From an uncultured Prevotellaceae bacterium (GTDB taxonomy: Bacteria > Bacteroidota > Bacteroidia > Bacteroidales > Bacteroidaceae): 37,191 nucleotides of DNA. This document shows positions 6,981-16,234 of the stretch, piece after piece. Location: contig CAMWSK010000025.1 of the NCBI GenBank assembly GCA_947176895.1, positions 1-37,191 of the forward strand. Direction: 5' to 3'. Every line of letters starts with the position of its first letter. Positions within the stretch are counted from its first letter, which is position 1. The position numbers and the translations under genes were made by a program. The notes under the pieces are model-generated. The model saw nothing but the letters and a program-made list of their open reading frames with translations, was not told the DNA's origin and did no database searches.

Positions 6981-9900
6981 ATGCGCGACTTTGTTCACCT
7001 TCATGTCCACACGCAATATTCTTTGCTGGACGGACAATGCAAAATTTCCGATCTTGTCCAAAAGGCCGTGGCAGATGGCATGCGCGGCATGGCCATCACC
7101 GACCATGGAAACATGTTTGGCGTCAAGGATTTCTTCGATGAGTGTAACAAGTTAAACGGCAAGCGCAAGAAGGAGGGTTTGGAACCGTTCAAGCCCATCT
7201 TCGGATGTGAGTTGTATGTGAGCGAGGGGCGCAAGGAGGACCGTGAGAAGGAACGCTACCATCTGGTGGCTTTAGCCAAGAACGCGGCAGGGTATCGTAA
7301 CCTTATCAAACTTGTGAGTCGCGCCTGGACCGACGGTTTCTACAAAAAGCCACGCACCGACCATGCCGATCTGGAACGTTTCCATGAGGGGCTTATCATT
7401 TGCTCGGCCTGCATTGCCGGCGAAGTGCCTCGTGCCATCTTGCGGGGAGATATGAAAAAAGCCGAAGAGGCGGTGTTGTGGTACAAGTCGGTTTTCGGCG
7501 ATGATTACTATCTTGAACTTCAGCGTCACGAAGTCACCGACCCTGCACAGCGGGCCAACCGTGAGACCTTCCCCTTACAGCAGCAAGCTAACCAGGTCAT
7601 TATCGAACTGGCACATAAACACGGTGTGAAACTGGTGTGCACCAATGATGTTCACTTCGTAAACCAAGAGGATGCCGAAGCACACGACGTACTTATCTGT
7701 CTGTCCACGGGCAAGGACAAGGACGACCCCAACCGAATGCTATACAGCAAGCAAGAGTGGTTCAAGACCCGCGCCGAGATGGAACAGACATTCGCCGATG
7801 TGCCCGAAGCATTGGACAACACAGGGGAAATCTTGGACAAAGTGGAGTTGTACGACCTTGACAATAACCCCATCATGCCTTTCTTCCCCATCCCGGAAGA
7901 TTTCGGAACGGAGGAACAATGGCGCCAACGATACAGCAAAGAAGACCTTTTTCGTGAGTTCACCAGCGATGAAAACGGGGAAAATCCGCTGCCCCGCGAG
8001 AAAGGCGAGGAGAAAATTAAGAAACTGGGCGGTATCGACAAGCTATACCGCATCAAGTTCGAGGCCGACTATCTGGGCAAACTGGCCTACGAGGGTGCCG
8101 AGCGTCTCTACCCCACTCCCCTAAGCAAGGAGGTGGATGACCGCATCCGCTTCGAACTGCATATCATGAAGACGATGGGCTTCCCCGGTTACTTCCTTAT
8201 CGTTCAGGACTTCATCAATTCGGCTCGCAACGAGTTGGACGTATGGGTCGGCCCGGGCAGAGGCTCAGCTGCCGGCAGTGTGGTAGCCTATTGTCTGGGA
8301 ATCACCAAGCTCGACCCCTTGAAATATGACCTGCTGTTCGAACGCTTCCTCAACCCTGACCGTATTTCTCTGCCCGATATCGACACCGATTTCGACAACG
8401 ATGGCCGAGGCAAGGTGCTGCAGTGGGTGATGGACAAATATGGACACGAGAACTGTGCCCACATTATCACCTATGGCACGATGGCTATCAAAAACAGCAT
8501 CAAGGATGTGGCCCGCGTGTTGAAATATCCCATTGACCGCACCAACGCCCTGTGCAAAGCCATCCCCGACCGACTTTCCAAGGATGGCAAGGACCTGAAG
8601 ATGAATCTGACCAATGCCCTGCTGTGCGTGCCCGAACTGCAAGACGCCCAAGCCAGCAGCAATCCCATCGAGTCCGACACCATCAAATTTGCCAAACGAT
8701 TGGAGGGAACCGTGCGCAACATAGGCATTCACGCCTGCGGATTCATCATCTGTCGCGACCCTATCTCAGACCACGTGCCCGTATCCACGGCCGACGATCC
8801 CGACTTCCCCGACCGCAAGACACCCGTGACCCAGTACGACGGGCACGTGATTGAGAGCACCGGACTCATCAAGATGGACTTCCTGGGACTAAAAACGCTA
8901 TCGGAATTGAAAGAAGCCTGCCGCGTAATCAAGGAGGCCGAAGACGTGGACATCGACCTCGACCGCCTGCCCATTGATGACGAACTGACTTACAAGCTCT
9001 ATCAGGAAGGCCGCACCATAGGCACTTTCCAGTTCGAAAGCTCCGGCATGCAGAAGCATCTGAAAGACCTGAAGCCCACCGTGTTCGAGGACCTCATCGC
9101 CATGAACGCCCTCTATCGACCCGGACCCATGGACTATATCCCCTCGTTCATCCGCAGAAAGAACGGGCAGGAGGCCATCACCTATGACATTCCCGTCATG
9201 GAAAAATACCTGAAGGACACCTACGGCATCACCGTGTACCAAGAACAGGTGATGCTTCTGAGCCGCCTGTTGGCCGATTTCACCCGCGGCGAGAGCGATG
9301 CCCTGCGCAAGGCCATGGGAAAAAAGAAGAAAGACATCGTAGACGCCATGAAACCGAAATTCATTGCCGGAGGAGAAAAGAACGGCTACGATGCCAAAGT
9401 GCTGGAGAAAATCTGGAGCGACTGGGAGAAGTTCGCTTCCTATGCTTTCAACAAGTCCCACGCAGCCTGCTACTCATGGGTGGCTTACCAAACAGCTTAC
9501 TTGAAGGCACATTATCCCTCGGAATTCATGGCCGCCCTGCTCACCCGACGCAAAGACGACATCAAAGAAACGGGCAAGCTGCTGGACGAATGCAAGGCCA
9601 TGCACATCTCCGTGCTGGGTCCCGACGTCAACGAAAGTCAGGCCAACGCCACTGTAAATAAGAAAAAAGAGATCCGTTTCGGCCTCAGCGCCATCAAAGG
9701 ATTCGGAGAGAGCGCCACCGAGGCCATCATCCATGAGCGTGAAAAGAACGGTCCTTTCCGCGACATTTTCGATTTTGTGGAGCGTGTACCCATGAATCAA
9801 ATCAAAAAAAGCGGACTGGAATGTCTGGCCCTCAGCGGAGCCTTCGACTCCTTCTCTTCCCAACTCACCCGCGAACAATTCTTCGGAGTCACTCCCAAGG

Positions 9901-10688
9901 GTGAGACTTTTGTCGAACAGCTCCTGCGCTACGGCTCGCAATACCAGCAGACAAAGCAGGAGGCACAGTTCTCTCTCTTCGGGATGGACTCCGTGGACAT
10001 CAACCGCCCCTCCATTCCTCATGCCGACGTATGGACAAAAGTAAAACGCCTGGACAAAGAAAAAGAATTGGTGGGTATCTATCTCAGCGAGCATCCCTTG
10101 GACGAATATGCCATGGTGCTGAAACACGTCTGTACGCTCAGGTGCGACCAGCTGGCTGACGTATCAGGACTGACCAAGGATGTCGATTTACATTTAGGCG
10201 GAATCGTCACCTCCGTGAAAAGCGGCATCAGTCAACGTACGAGCAAACCCTATGGTTTTGTCACCATCGAAGACTTCTCCGGTGTGGGCGAGCTTCGGCT
10301 CTACGACGACGCCTGGGCCCAATTCTCCGGCTATATGACCCCGGGGAACACCTTATATATAACGGCACAAGTACGCACGCCCCGCTACGAAAACCAAATG
10401 CCACGCTTGATTATCGGACAGGTGCAGTTCCTGCAAGACGTAGCTCCCCAGCTTCTTCGATCCATCCGTTTGGAGATTAACCTCTCCGACTTCTCGTCAG
10501 AAACCGCTCACGATTTGGTGCCCTTGCTGAACCAAAAGGGTTCCACACGGCTCACCCTCATACTCACCGATCCGAAAACACAGGAACAGATACACCTGTC
10601 CTCCTCTCACCCCGTAGCACTCACAGGAGACCTGATGGACTTCCTGCAAGACAATGATTCGTCAATCCATTATCAAATCAACCAATAA
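6981..10688 (+). CDS. dnaE: DNA polymerase III alpha subunit DnaE
   Basis: This is the replicative DNA polymerase catalytic subunit, 1235 aa from ATG 6981. The PHP domain opens with HLHVHTQYSLLDG (residues about 6-18) and ITDHGNMFG; polymerase catalytic aspartates lie in LPDIDTDFDNDGR (about 463-475); the fingers/thumb region has FNKSHAACYSWVAYQTAYLK near residue 825; an OB-fold region follows near residue 1075 (GGIVTSVKSGISQRTSKPYG). I chose ATG 6981 because MRDFVHLHVHT is the usual start and a promoter lies just upstream; a longer in-frame start at 6927 would overlap the promoter. trxA follows 11 bases downstream. Confidence 0.97.
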   Translation: MRDFVHLHVHTQYSLLDGQCKISDLVQKAVADGMRGMAITDHGNMFGVKDFFDECNKLNGKRKKEGLEPFKPIFGCELYVSEGRKEDREKERYHLVALAKNAAGYRNLIKLVSRAWTDGFYKKPRTDHADLERFHEGLIICSACIAGEVPRAILRGDMKKAEEAVLWYKSVFGDDYYLELQRHEVTDPAQRANRETFPLQQQANQVIIELAHKHGVKLVCTNDVHFVNQEDAEAHDVLICLSTGKDKDDPNRMLYSKQEWFKTRAEMEQTFADVPEALDNTGEILDKVELYDLDNNPIMPFFPIPEDFGTEEQWRQRYSKEDLFREFTSDENGENPLPREKGEEKIKKLGGIDKLYRIKFEADYLGKLAYEGAERLYPTPLSKEVDDRIRFELHIMKTMGFPGYFLIVQDFINSARNELDVWVGPGRGSAAGSVVAYCLGITKLDPLKYDLLFERFLNPDRISLPDIDTDFDNDGRGKVLQWVMDKYGHENCAHIITYGTMAIKNSIKDVARVLKYPIDRTNALCKAIPDRLSKDGKDLKMNLTNALLCVPELQDAQASSNPIESDTIKFAKRLEGTVRNIGIHACGFIICRDPISDHVPVSTADDPDFPDRKTPVTQYDGHVIESTGLIKMDFLGLKTLSELKEACRVIKEAEDVDIDLDRLPIDDELTYKLYQEGRTIGTFQFESSGMQKHLKDLKPTVFEDLIAMNALYRPGPMDYIPSFIRRKNGQEAITYDIPVMEKYLKDTYGITVYQEQVMLLSRLLADFTRGESDALRKAMGKKKKDIVDAMKPKFIAGGEKNGYDAKVLEKIWSDWEKFASYAFNKSHAACYSWVAYQTAYLKAHYPSEFMAALLTRRKDDIKETGKLLDECKAMHISVLGPDVNESQANATVNKKKEIRFGLSAIKGFGESATEAIIHEREKNGPFRDIFDFVERVPMNQIKKSGLECLALSGAFDSFSSQLTREQFFGVTPKGETFVEQLLRYGSQYQQTKQEAQFSLFGMDSVDINRPSIPHADVWTKVKRLDKEKELVGIYLSEHPLDEYAMVLKHVCTLRCDQLADVSGLTKDVDLHLGGIVTSVKSGISQRTSKPYGFVTIEDFSGVGELRLYDDAWAQFSGYMTPGNTLYITAQVRTPRYENQMPRLIIGQVQFLQDVAPQLLRSIRLEINLSDFSSETAHDLVPLLNQKGSTRLTLILTDPKTQEQIHLSSSHPVALTGDLMDFLQDNDSSIHYQINQ

Positions 10689-10699
10689 ACACACAAATT

Positions 10700-11020
10700 A
10701 TGGCAAACAACATCTCAACTATGGCCGAGCTCGACCAACTCAAGCAGAGCGGGCGCCCCACACTCGTTGATTTCTGGGCCACATGGTGCGGCCCCTGCAA
10801 GCGCCTTGTCCCCATCGTGGAACAGTTGGCCGAGGAATATGATGGACGGGTGAACATCGTGAAGTGTAACGTAGAGGAAGGTGAAGATCTCGCCATGACG
10901 TTCGGCATCACCAGCATTCCCGCCCTCGTATATTTCAACGCCCAGGGCGAAAACGTGAACCGACAGGTAGGGCTACAGCCCAAGGCCAAGATACAGGAAG
11001 AACTGGACAAATTGCTTTAA
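10700..11020 (+). CDS. trxA: Thioredoxin
   Basis: A 106-aa single-domain cytoplasmic thioredoxin. The redox site is WCGPC in FWATWCGPCKRL (residues about 25-36), and the cis-proline lies in TSIPALVYF near residue 76. It has no signal peptide. It follows dnaE by 11 bases and precedes a small acidic gene, so it is probably co-transcribed with dnaE. Confidence 0.95.
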   Translation: MANNISTMAELDQLKQSGRPTLVDFWATWCGPCKRLVPIVEQLAEEYDGRVNIVKCNVEEGEDLAMTFGITSIPALVYFNAQGENVNRQVGLQPKAKIQEELDKLL

Positions 11021-11043
11021 CCCTATAACCTGTTATACACACG

Positions 11044-11376
11044 ATGGCATTTGAAGACGATTTGTTGCAGGACGCTCAGGAAGACGCCCGCATCATCGAG
11101 TTCATCCACACCTATCTGCCCCAAGACCTGAAAGACAATTTCAGCGATGACGACCTGCAATATTTCCTTGATGTGCTGGCCGAATACTATGCCGACCTCA
11201 GCGAGGGCGCCGGTGCCAATGAGGAGGAAGTGGACATTGACGTGGAGGCCGTGGCTCTGCACTTGACCAATCAGGCCAGAAAAGAAAAGATGGGTAACTT
11301 CTCGGCCGATGACGTACGCTGGGTTGTGGAAGGCGAGTTGGAGTATTGGGACCGCATGGAGTCTGGTGAACTATAA
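11044..11376 (+). CDS. Small acidic conserved-looking protein
   Basis: A 110-aa, very acidic and mostly helical-looking protein (many D and E, for example DDDLQYFLDVLAEYYADLSEG). I recognize no domain with a known function. It looks like a real gene: its codon use matches the neighbours, it starts 23 bases after trxA and a strong terminator follows its stop. I recall similar small proteins next to dnaE-trxA in other Bacteroidales, which suggests a conserved cluster, but no function can be given. Confidence 0.75.
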   Translation: MAFEDDLLQDAQEDARIIEFIHTYLPQDLKDNFSDDDLQYFLDVLAEYYADLSEGAGANEEEVDIDVEAVALHLTNQARKEKMGNFSADDVRWVVEGELEYWDRMESGEL

Positions 11377-11402
11377 ACTTCTCCGCACACACTGATTATA
11401 TG

Positions 11403-11450
11403 GAAGAGACGCTGCAACGAACAATCCGAATCGTTGCAGCGTCTCTTCTT
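11403..11450 (+). terminator. Terminator after dnaE-trxA cluster
   Basis: GAAGAGACGCTGCAACGA (11403-11420) and its exact complement (11431-11448) form an 18-bp perfect stem with a 10-base loop. The downstream T content is modest (TTCTTCTG). Confidence 0.75.
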
Positions 11451-11490
11451 CTGTGCATAGTAAGTTATCTAAAGCACATCCGGAAAATAC

Positions 11491-11524
11491 AAAAAAGCGA
11501 TGAACCTAAAGATTCACCGCTTTG
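11491..11524 (-). terminator. Terminator of tRNA-Pro
   Basis: On minus, AAAGCGGTGAA pairs with TTCATCGCTTT (one G-U pair) and a T run follows. It starts seven bases after the tRNA 3' end. Confidence 0.75.
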
Positions 11525-11530
11525 CTTAGG

Positions 11531-11603
11531 TCGGGATGACAAGACTCGAACTTGCGACCTCGCGCCCCCCAGACGTGTGCGCTACCAACTGCGCTACATC
11601 CCG
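11531..11603 (-). tRNA. tRNA-Pro (anticodon GGG)
   Basis: The minus strand folds into a complete 73-nt cloverleaf: acceptor CGGGATG/CATCCCG, D arm GCGC/GCGC, anticodon loop CTGGGGG with anticodon GGG at 34-36, T arm GCAAG-TTCGAGT-CTTGT, discriminator A. The first base C is typical of tRNA-Pro. No CCA is encoded. The anticodon stem CACGT/GCGCG has an A-C mismatch at 28:42. A TAACTTTG box lies upstream (11620-11627 on minus) and a terminator downstream. Confidence 0.93.
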
Positions 11604-11619
11604 TTCCTTGTTTGCGAGT

Positions 11620-11651
11620 GCAAAGTTATGGCTATTTTTCTTCATGTGCAA
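11620..11651 (-). promoter_or_regulatory. Promoter of tRNA-Pro
   Basis: On minus, TAACTTTG (11620-11627) is preceded by TTTG with a 20-base spacer. It ends 17 bases upstream of the mature 5' end. Confidence 0.65.
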
Positions 11652-11660
11652 ATATTTTCG

Positions 11661-11668
11661 TACTTTTG
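11661..11668 (+). promoter_or_regulatory. -7 element for aroA operon
   Basis: TACTTTTG matches TAnnTTTG and lies 29 bases before the aroA ATG. The -33 region has only a weak match. It is divergent from the tRNA promoter. Confidence 0.5.
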
Positions 11669-11697
11669 TTCAAGGAAATTTCAAAATAATTCCTGTC

Positions 11698-12960
11698 ATG
11701 ACCACTTATAAGGTATTCCCGCCCCATCGGCTTCTATGCACCGTATCGCTGCCTGCAAGTAAGAGTATCAGCAACAGAGCTTTGATTATCAATGCGCTCA
11801 GTGGTAGCACTTGCCCTTTGCAAAATGTGTCAGACTGCGATGACACACGTGTGATGGTGGAAGCCTTGGGTACTATGCCCCCCGTCATCGACATTATGGC
11901 GGCAGGCACGGCCATGCGCTTTCTTACGGCCTATCTGAGTACCATGCCCGGCCACATCCATACGATTACGGGTACGGAGCGCATGCAACACCGCCCCATT
12001 GAGGTGTTGGTGGAGGCCCTGCGCAGTCTGGGCGCCGAAATCGAGTATGCGGGCGAAGAGGGCTTCCCGCCCCTCCGCATCACAGGACGTCGGCTGGTGG
12101 GAGGAAAGCTGAGCCTGCCCGGCAACGTGAGCAGCCAATATATCAGTGCTCTGCTCATGATCGCTCCCACCATGAAGTATGGTTTGGAACTGACACTTGT
12201 AGGCGGTATCATCAGCCGTCCGTATATCGACATGACGCTGGCCATCATGACACGCTACGGTGCCCGGGCAGCATGGACGGATGAGAACGTACTCAAGGTG
12301 GAGCCGGTGACTTATCGTCCCGTACCCTTCATGATTGAAAACGACTGGAGTGCCGCGAGCTACTGGTACCAAATGGTGGCCATCAGTCCAGATGCACAGG
12401 CTTGCGTGGAACTGCCCGGCCTTTTTGCCGAAAGCACGCAGGGCGACAGTGCCGTGGCACGTCTGTTTGAACCTCTGGGAGTAAGCACCGAGTATGTGGA
12501 AAGCGGAGTACGCCTGACCAAGGGTGCGGCAAGCCGGGAGACGGTGACAGAGAGCCTGCTTTCACAGCCAGATCTGGCCCAGACTCTTGTGGTGACCTGT
12601 GCCATGCAGAACCGTCCCTTCACGTTCGGAGGACTGCAGACGTTACGCATTAAGGAGACCGACCGCATAGCCGCTTTGCAAAAAGAGCTGGCCAAGTTGG
12701 GCTATCCATTACGCGACCGTCAGGTGGAACTGCCCGATGGGAAAACCGACCTGCAACTCTTGTGGGACGGGAAACGAACCGCAGAACTTCCTGCACCGCG
12801 CATCGCCACATATGAGGACCACCGCATGGCCATGGCCTTTGCCCCTTGCGCTTTGGTACGGGGAAGCATTGAGATCGACCACCCCGAAGTGGTGACAAAA
12901 AGTTACCCCGGCTATTGGGACACGCTGCGCAGGGCTGGTTTCCAGATTACTGAAGTCTGA
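11698..12960 (+). CDS. aroA: 3-phosphoshikimate 1-carboxyvinyltransferase (EPSP synthase)
   Basis: It joins shikimate-3-phosphate and phosphoenolpyruvate in the sixth step of chorismate synthesis. The N-terminal substrate loop ASKSISNRALI is at residues about 19-29; MQHRPI replaces the usual R-M/L-x-RPI element; YEDHRMAMAFA near residue 375 is the conserved C-terminal motif. The chosen ATG 11698 (MTTYKVFPPHRLL) gives 420 aa; the open frame runs further upstream only across the tRNA and promoter. It starts a close-packed plus-strand series that runs to tsaE. Confidence 0.94.
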   Translation: MTTYKVFPPHRLLCTVSLPASKSISNRALIINALSGSTCPLQNVSDCDDTRVMVEALGTMPPVIDIMAAGTAMRFLTAYLSTMPGHIHTITGTERMQHRPIEVLVEALRSLGAEIEYAGEEGFPPLRITGRRLVGGKLSLPGNVSSQYISALLMIAPTMKYGLELTLVGGIISRPYIDMTLAIMTRYGARAAWTDENVLKVEPVTYRPVPFMIENDWSAASYWYQMVAISPDAQACVELPGLFAESTQGDSAVARLFEPLGVSTEYVESGVRLTKGAASRETVTESLLSQPDLAQTLVVTCAMQNRPFTFGGLQTLRIKETDRIAALQKELAKLGYPLRDRQVELPDGKTDLQLLWDGKRTAELPAPRIATYEDHRMAMAFAPCALVRGSIEIDHPEVVTKSYPGYWDTLRRAGFQITEV

Positions 12961-12974
12961 CAAGGAGAAAAGAG

Positions 12975-13280
12975 ATGAGCGAATTGGTGAATGTGGACAA
13001 GGAGTGTTGCGGGCAGCATGAAATTTGCGAGAAAGATAGTTTGTTGGCTGCCGTAAGCAAAGACGTGGAGTACTATGACGACGAGGAACTGGACACCTAT
13101 CGAGGCCGCTCGGGCTATGACTACACCGAAGACGAGATAGAGGAATTCCGTTATGTGCTGGAAACGATGCGCGAAGACGAGGTGGCTGGATGGATGCGCT
13201 CACTGATGCTTCGCGAGGTGATGCTGCCCGAGGAGCTGAAAGACGAAGTGTTGCTGATTGTGGGCGAGCGCCGGCAATAA
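12975..13280 (+). CDS. Small conserved-looking protein of unknown function
   Basis: This 101-aa protein has a cysteine pair near the N terminus (ECCGQHEICEKD), an acidic middle (YYDDEELDTYRGRS) and a helical C-terminal half (EDEVAGWMRSLMLREV). I recall similar short proteins in Bacteroidales but no demonstrated function; the label phospholipase sometimes used for such proteins is not supported by any motif here. It has an unusually good ribosome binding site for this phylum, AAGGAG at 12962-12967. It lies 14 bases after aroA and 44 before porW, within the same presumed operon. Confidence 0.75.
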   Translation: MSELVNVDKECCGQHEICEKDSLLAAVSKDVEYYDDEELDTYRGRSGYDYTEDEIEEFRYVLETMREDEVAGWMRSLMLREVMLPEELKDEVLLIVGERRQ

Positions 13281-13324
13281 ATATGCTCCAAGAACGTTGT
13301 AAATAAATAGTACCTTATAAATAA

Positions 13325-16219
13325 ATGATGAAAGCGAAGCGTATAACCGGCTTGCTGCTGGCCATGATGGTGCTGGCGGCCTGCTCGACGAAAAAGAACA
13401 CGTCGGGGTCGCGCTTTTATCATAGCTTTGCCTCCCGCTTCAACATCATGTACAACGGGCAGAAGGCTTTCAACGAAGCACTGGAGAGCCAACAACGCGC
13501 CCATCAAGACGACTACACCCGCCTGCTTCCGGTCAACATCGCCCAAAACGAGAGCACGGCAGACCAAGGCAAAGCCGGATATGAGACGGCCATCGAGAAA
13601 AGCGAGAAAGCCATCAAGCTGCACAGCATCAAGCGCAAACCCGAAGTGAAGACCGGAAAGCGGTTGACCCCCAAAGAAAAGGAGTTCCGCAACCGCAAGG
13701 AGTTCAACCCCTATCTGCGCCATGCCTGGTTGATGATTGGCAAGAGCCAGTTTCAACAGGGCTTGTTTATCGAGGCCGCCAGCACCTTCCACTATATCGC
13801 ACGCATGTATCAGACCCAGCCCGAAGTGGCCAGTGTGGCCAACGCCTGGCTGGCACGTTGCTACGTAGCCATGGACTGGCCCTACGATGCCGAGACCATT
13901 CTGGACAAGACCAAGCGCGACAGCATGAGCACCGAAGGCCGACGCGAGCGCGAAGCCACCCAAGCCGCCTTTTATGTGCAAACCAAGCAGTACGCCGAAG
14001 CCATGCCTCATCTGCGCGAAACCATCAAGCATGCCGACGGACGCCTGCAGAAAGCCCGGCTGAACTTCCTGGCCGGACAGATAGAAGCATTGCTGGGCCA
14101 TAGCCAGGAAGCCTATAAGCATTTTCAACGCGTCATCCGCAGCAACCCACCTTACGAACTGGCTTTCAATGCCCGCATCCAGCAAAGTGAAGTGACAGGT
14201 GCCATCAGCCCGGGAAAAGCCAAGAGCACCATCAAAAAGCTGCAGCGGATGGCCAAGAGTGATAAGAACAAAGACTATCTGGACCAATTGTATTATGCCA
14301 TCGGTTCCATTTACCTGAACCAAGGCGACACGACCCACACCATAGGAGCCTGGGAAACAGGCGTAGAGAAAAGTACCCGCAAAGGCAGTGCCAAAGCCAC
14401 CATACTGCTGCGGCTGAGCCAGTTGTATTGGGAAAAGGAAAACTACATCGATGCCGCACGCACCTACCAGGAGTGTGTCACCATCCTCAACAAAGAGCAC
14501 GAAGACTATAAACAAAGCGAACTCCGTAGCAAGATGCTGGCCGAGGTGGAGCCACACCTGAGCGCAGTAGAATTGCAGGACAGCTTGCAACTGCTGGTCC
14601 GCCTACCCGAAGACAAACGTATGGAGGCCATCAATCGTGTGATCGAGGCTCTGAAAAAGAAAGAAAAGGAAGAGGCCAAAAAGAACGCTGCGGCTGCGGC
14701 TGCGGCCGCAGCCACTCCCGCATCCGACCAGCCGCAGACACAGACACCCGCCACACCGGGGCAGAAGGGTGCTTGGTACTTCTACAACCCGCAAACCGTA
14801 AGCCGCGGGACGCAAGACTTCCAAAAGAAATGGGGCAAACGGGCCAATCAAGACCTGTGGCGATGGAGCAACAAGGAAGGCATCGCAACGCAGGAGAACG
14901 CGGAGGACGAGGGGTACAATTATGATGAGACGCCCGACTCGATTGCCGACACCGATGGCAACGCCTTCTCGGAGGAAGAACAAGCGCGGCGCGACTCCCT
15001 GGCCAATGACCCACACAAACACGAATATTATCTGGCACAACTGCCCTTCACCGAGGAGCAGATGCAGCAGAGCAATCAACTGTTGAGCGACGGGCTGTAT
15101 AACGGAAGCCTTATCGTGATGCGTGATATTCAGAATTTCCCCATGGCCTATCGCATGCTTACACGCCTGCTGGCCGATTTCCCCGACTTCGATGCCGCCC
15201 AACGGGCTGATGCCCTCTATCACCAGTTCCTGCTCTGCGGACGTATGGGAAAAGACGACGAGGCAGCCGAACACCGGCAGCAACTGATTGCCTCCTACCC
15301 CGAACACGAGCGGGCCAAGTTGTTGGCCAACCCGCTCTACGACCAGATAGCCCGAGACGGAAAGCACCTGGAGGACACCACCTATGTGCAGGCCTGGGAC
15401 GCCTATCAACAGAGCCGATATGCCGAGGTGGACCGGCTCTTCAAGTTGCACACCGACAATTTCCCCACGGGAAACCACCGTGCACGTATCCTCTTCGTGC
15501 AAGCCATGAGCCAACTCTACAGCGGAAACCGGAAAGAGTTTCTGACAATGCTGGAGGAACTCATCAAGAACTATGGCGAGGAGGAAGTGTCGAAAATGGC
15601 CGAAGAAATAGTGAAAGGCGTGAAGGAGGGACGGTTGCTCAGCGACAGCAAGTACGACTATAACAATATATGGAAGCGGAGACAATTCGACCCCCTTACG
15701 GGCGACAGCATCCGGACCGACAGCCTTTCGACCGACCGTTTCGCCACCTTCTCTTTTGTACTGGCTTATCCAGCCGGCGAACTGGACGAGGACCAACTGC
15801 TTTTTGAGATGGCCCGCTACAATTTCTCCAGCTATATGGTGCGCAACTTCGAGATAGAGCTGCTTGACCTGAACGGGCTGAGCCTGATGTGCGTCAACGG
15901 CTTCCTCAGCTACGACGAGGTGCATGCCTATGCCCAGCGTCTCTATTCCGACAAACACATGCACGAGCGGCTGCAGGGCATACGCTCTCTGCTCATCTCC
16001 GCCGACAACCTGAAGAAGCTGGGTGTGAGCGTCAGCGTAGACGATTACGACGATTTCTACCAGACGACCTTCGCTCCCCTGAATCTACCCGAAAACCTGA
16101 TTCTTGACGAACTGCAGGACATCCCCGTCATCGACCCCGAGGAGGTGGAGGAAACTGAGCAGAAGAGCGAAGGCGAAGCGCAGCAAGAGGAGGAAGACGA
16201 CTTCCCTTGGGGTTTCTAA
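13325..16219 (+). CDS. porW: PorW/SprE-type TPR lipoprotein of type IX secretion/gliding
   Basis: A 964-aa lipoprotein: the signal peptide ends in the lipobox LAAC|S near residue 20, then STKKNT and RFYHSFASRFNIMYNG, a start typical of PorW/SprE. The body is a long array of TPR-like helices (for example residues about 120-400) in which paired A and Y positions recur. A charged linker near residues 440-480 has nine consecutive alanines and a P/T/Q-rich stretch, and the C terminus is strongly acidic. PorW (SprE in Flavobacterium) is an outer-membrane-anchored periplasmic component needed for type IX secretion and gliding. It is followed 15 bases later by porX, a regulator of the same system. 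Two long open frames on the opposite strand are shadows. Confidence 0.88.
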   Translation: MMKAKRITGLLLAMMVLAACSTKKNTSGSRFYHSFASRFNIMYNGQKAFNEALESQQRAHQDDYTRLLPVNIAQNESTADQGKAGYETAIEKSEKAIKLHSIKRKPEVKTGKRLTPKEKEFRNRKEFNPYLRHAWLMIGKSQFQQGLFIEAASTFHYIARMYQTQPEVASVANAWLARCYVAMDWPYDAETILDKTKRDSMSTEGRREREATQAAFYVQTKQYAEAMPHLRETIKHADGRLQKARLNFLAGQIEALLGHSQEAYKHFQRVIRSNPPYELAFNARIQQSEVTGAISPGKAKSTIKKLQRMAKSDKNKDYLDQLYYAIGSIYLNQGDTTHTIGAWETGVEKSTRKGSAKATILLRLSQLYWEKENYIDAARTYQECVTILNKEHEDYKQSELRSKMLAEVEPHLSAVELQDSLQLLVRLPEDKRMEAINRVIEALKKKEKEEAKKNAAAAAAAAATPASDQPQTQTPATPGQKGAWYFYNPQTVSRGTQDFQKKWGKRANQDLWRWSNKEGIATQENAEDEGYNYDETPDSIADTDGNAFSEEEQARRDSLANDPHKHEYYLAQLPFTEEQMQQSNQLLSDGLYNGSLIVMRDIQNFPMAYRMLTRLLADFPDFDAAQRADALYHQFLLCGRMGKDDEAAEHRQQLIASYPEHERAKLLANPLYDQIARDGKHLEDTTYVQAWDAYQQSRYAEVDRLFKLHTDNFPTGNHRARILFVQAMSQLYSGNRKEFLTMLEELIKNYGEEEVSKMAEEIVKGVKEGRLLSDSKYDYNNIWKRRQFDPLTGDSIRTDSLSTDRFATFSFVLAYPAGELDEDQLLFEMARYNFSSYMVRNFEIELLDLNGLSLMCVNGFLSYDEVHAYAQRLYSDKHMHERLQGIRSLLISADNLKKLGVSVSVDDYDDFYQTTFAPLNLPENLILDELQDIPVIDPEEVEETEQKSEGEAQQEEEDDFPWGF

Positions 16220-16234
16220 AACGGACAATCGACA

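Noticed and set aside
13151..14590. Long (479-codon) open minus frame over porW
   Set aside because: It is antisense to porW and arises from C/G-rich codons; its translation is rich in G, L and V without a coherent domain.
14603..15964. Long (453-codon) open minus frame over porW
   Set aside because: Shadow of porW codon bias; no start context or recognizable family.
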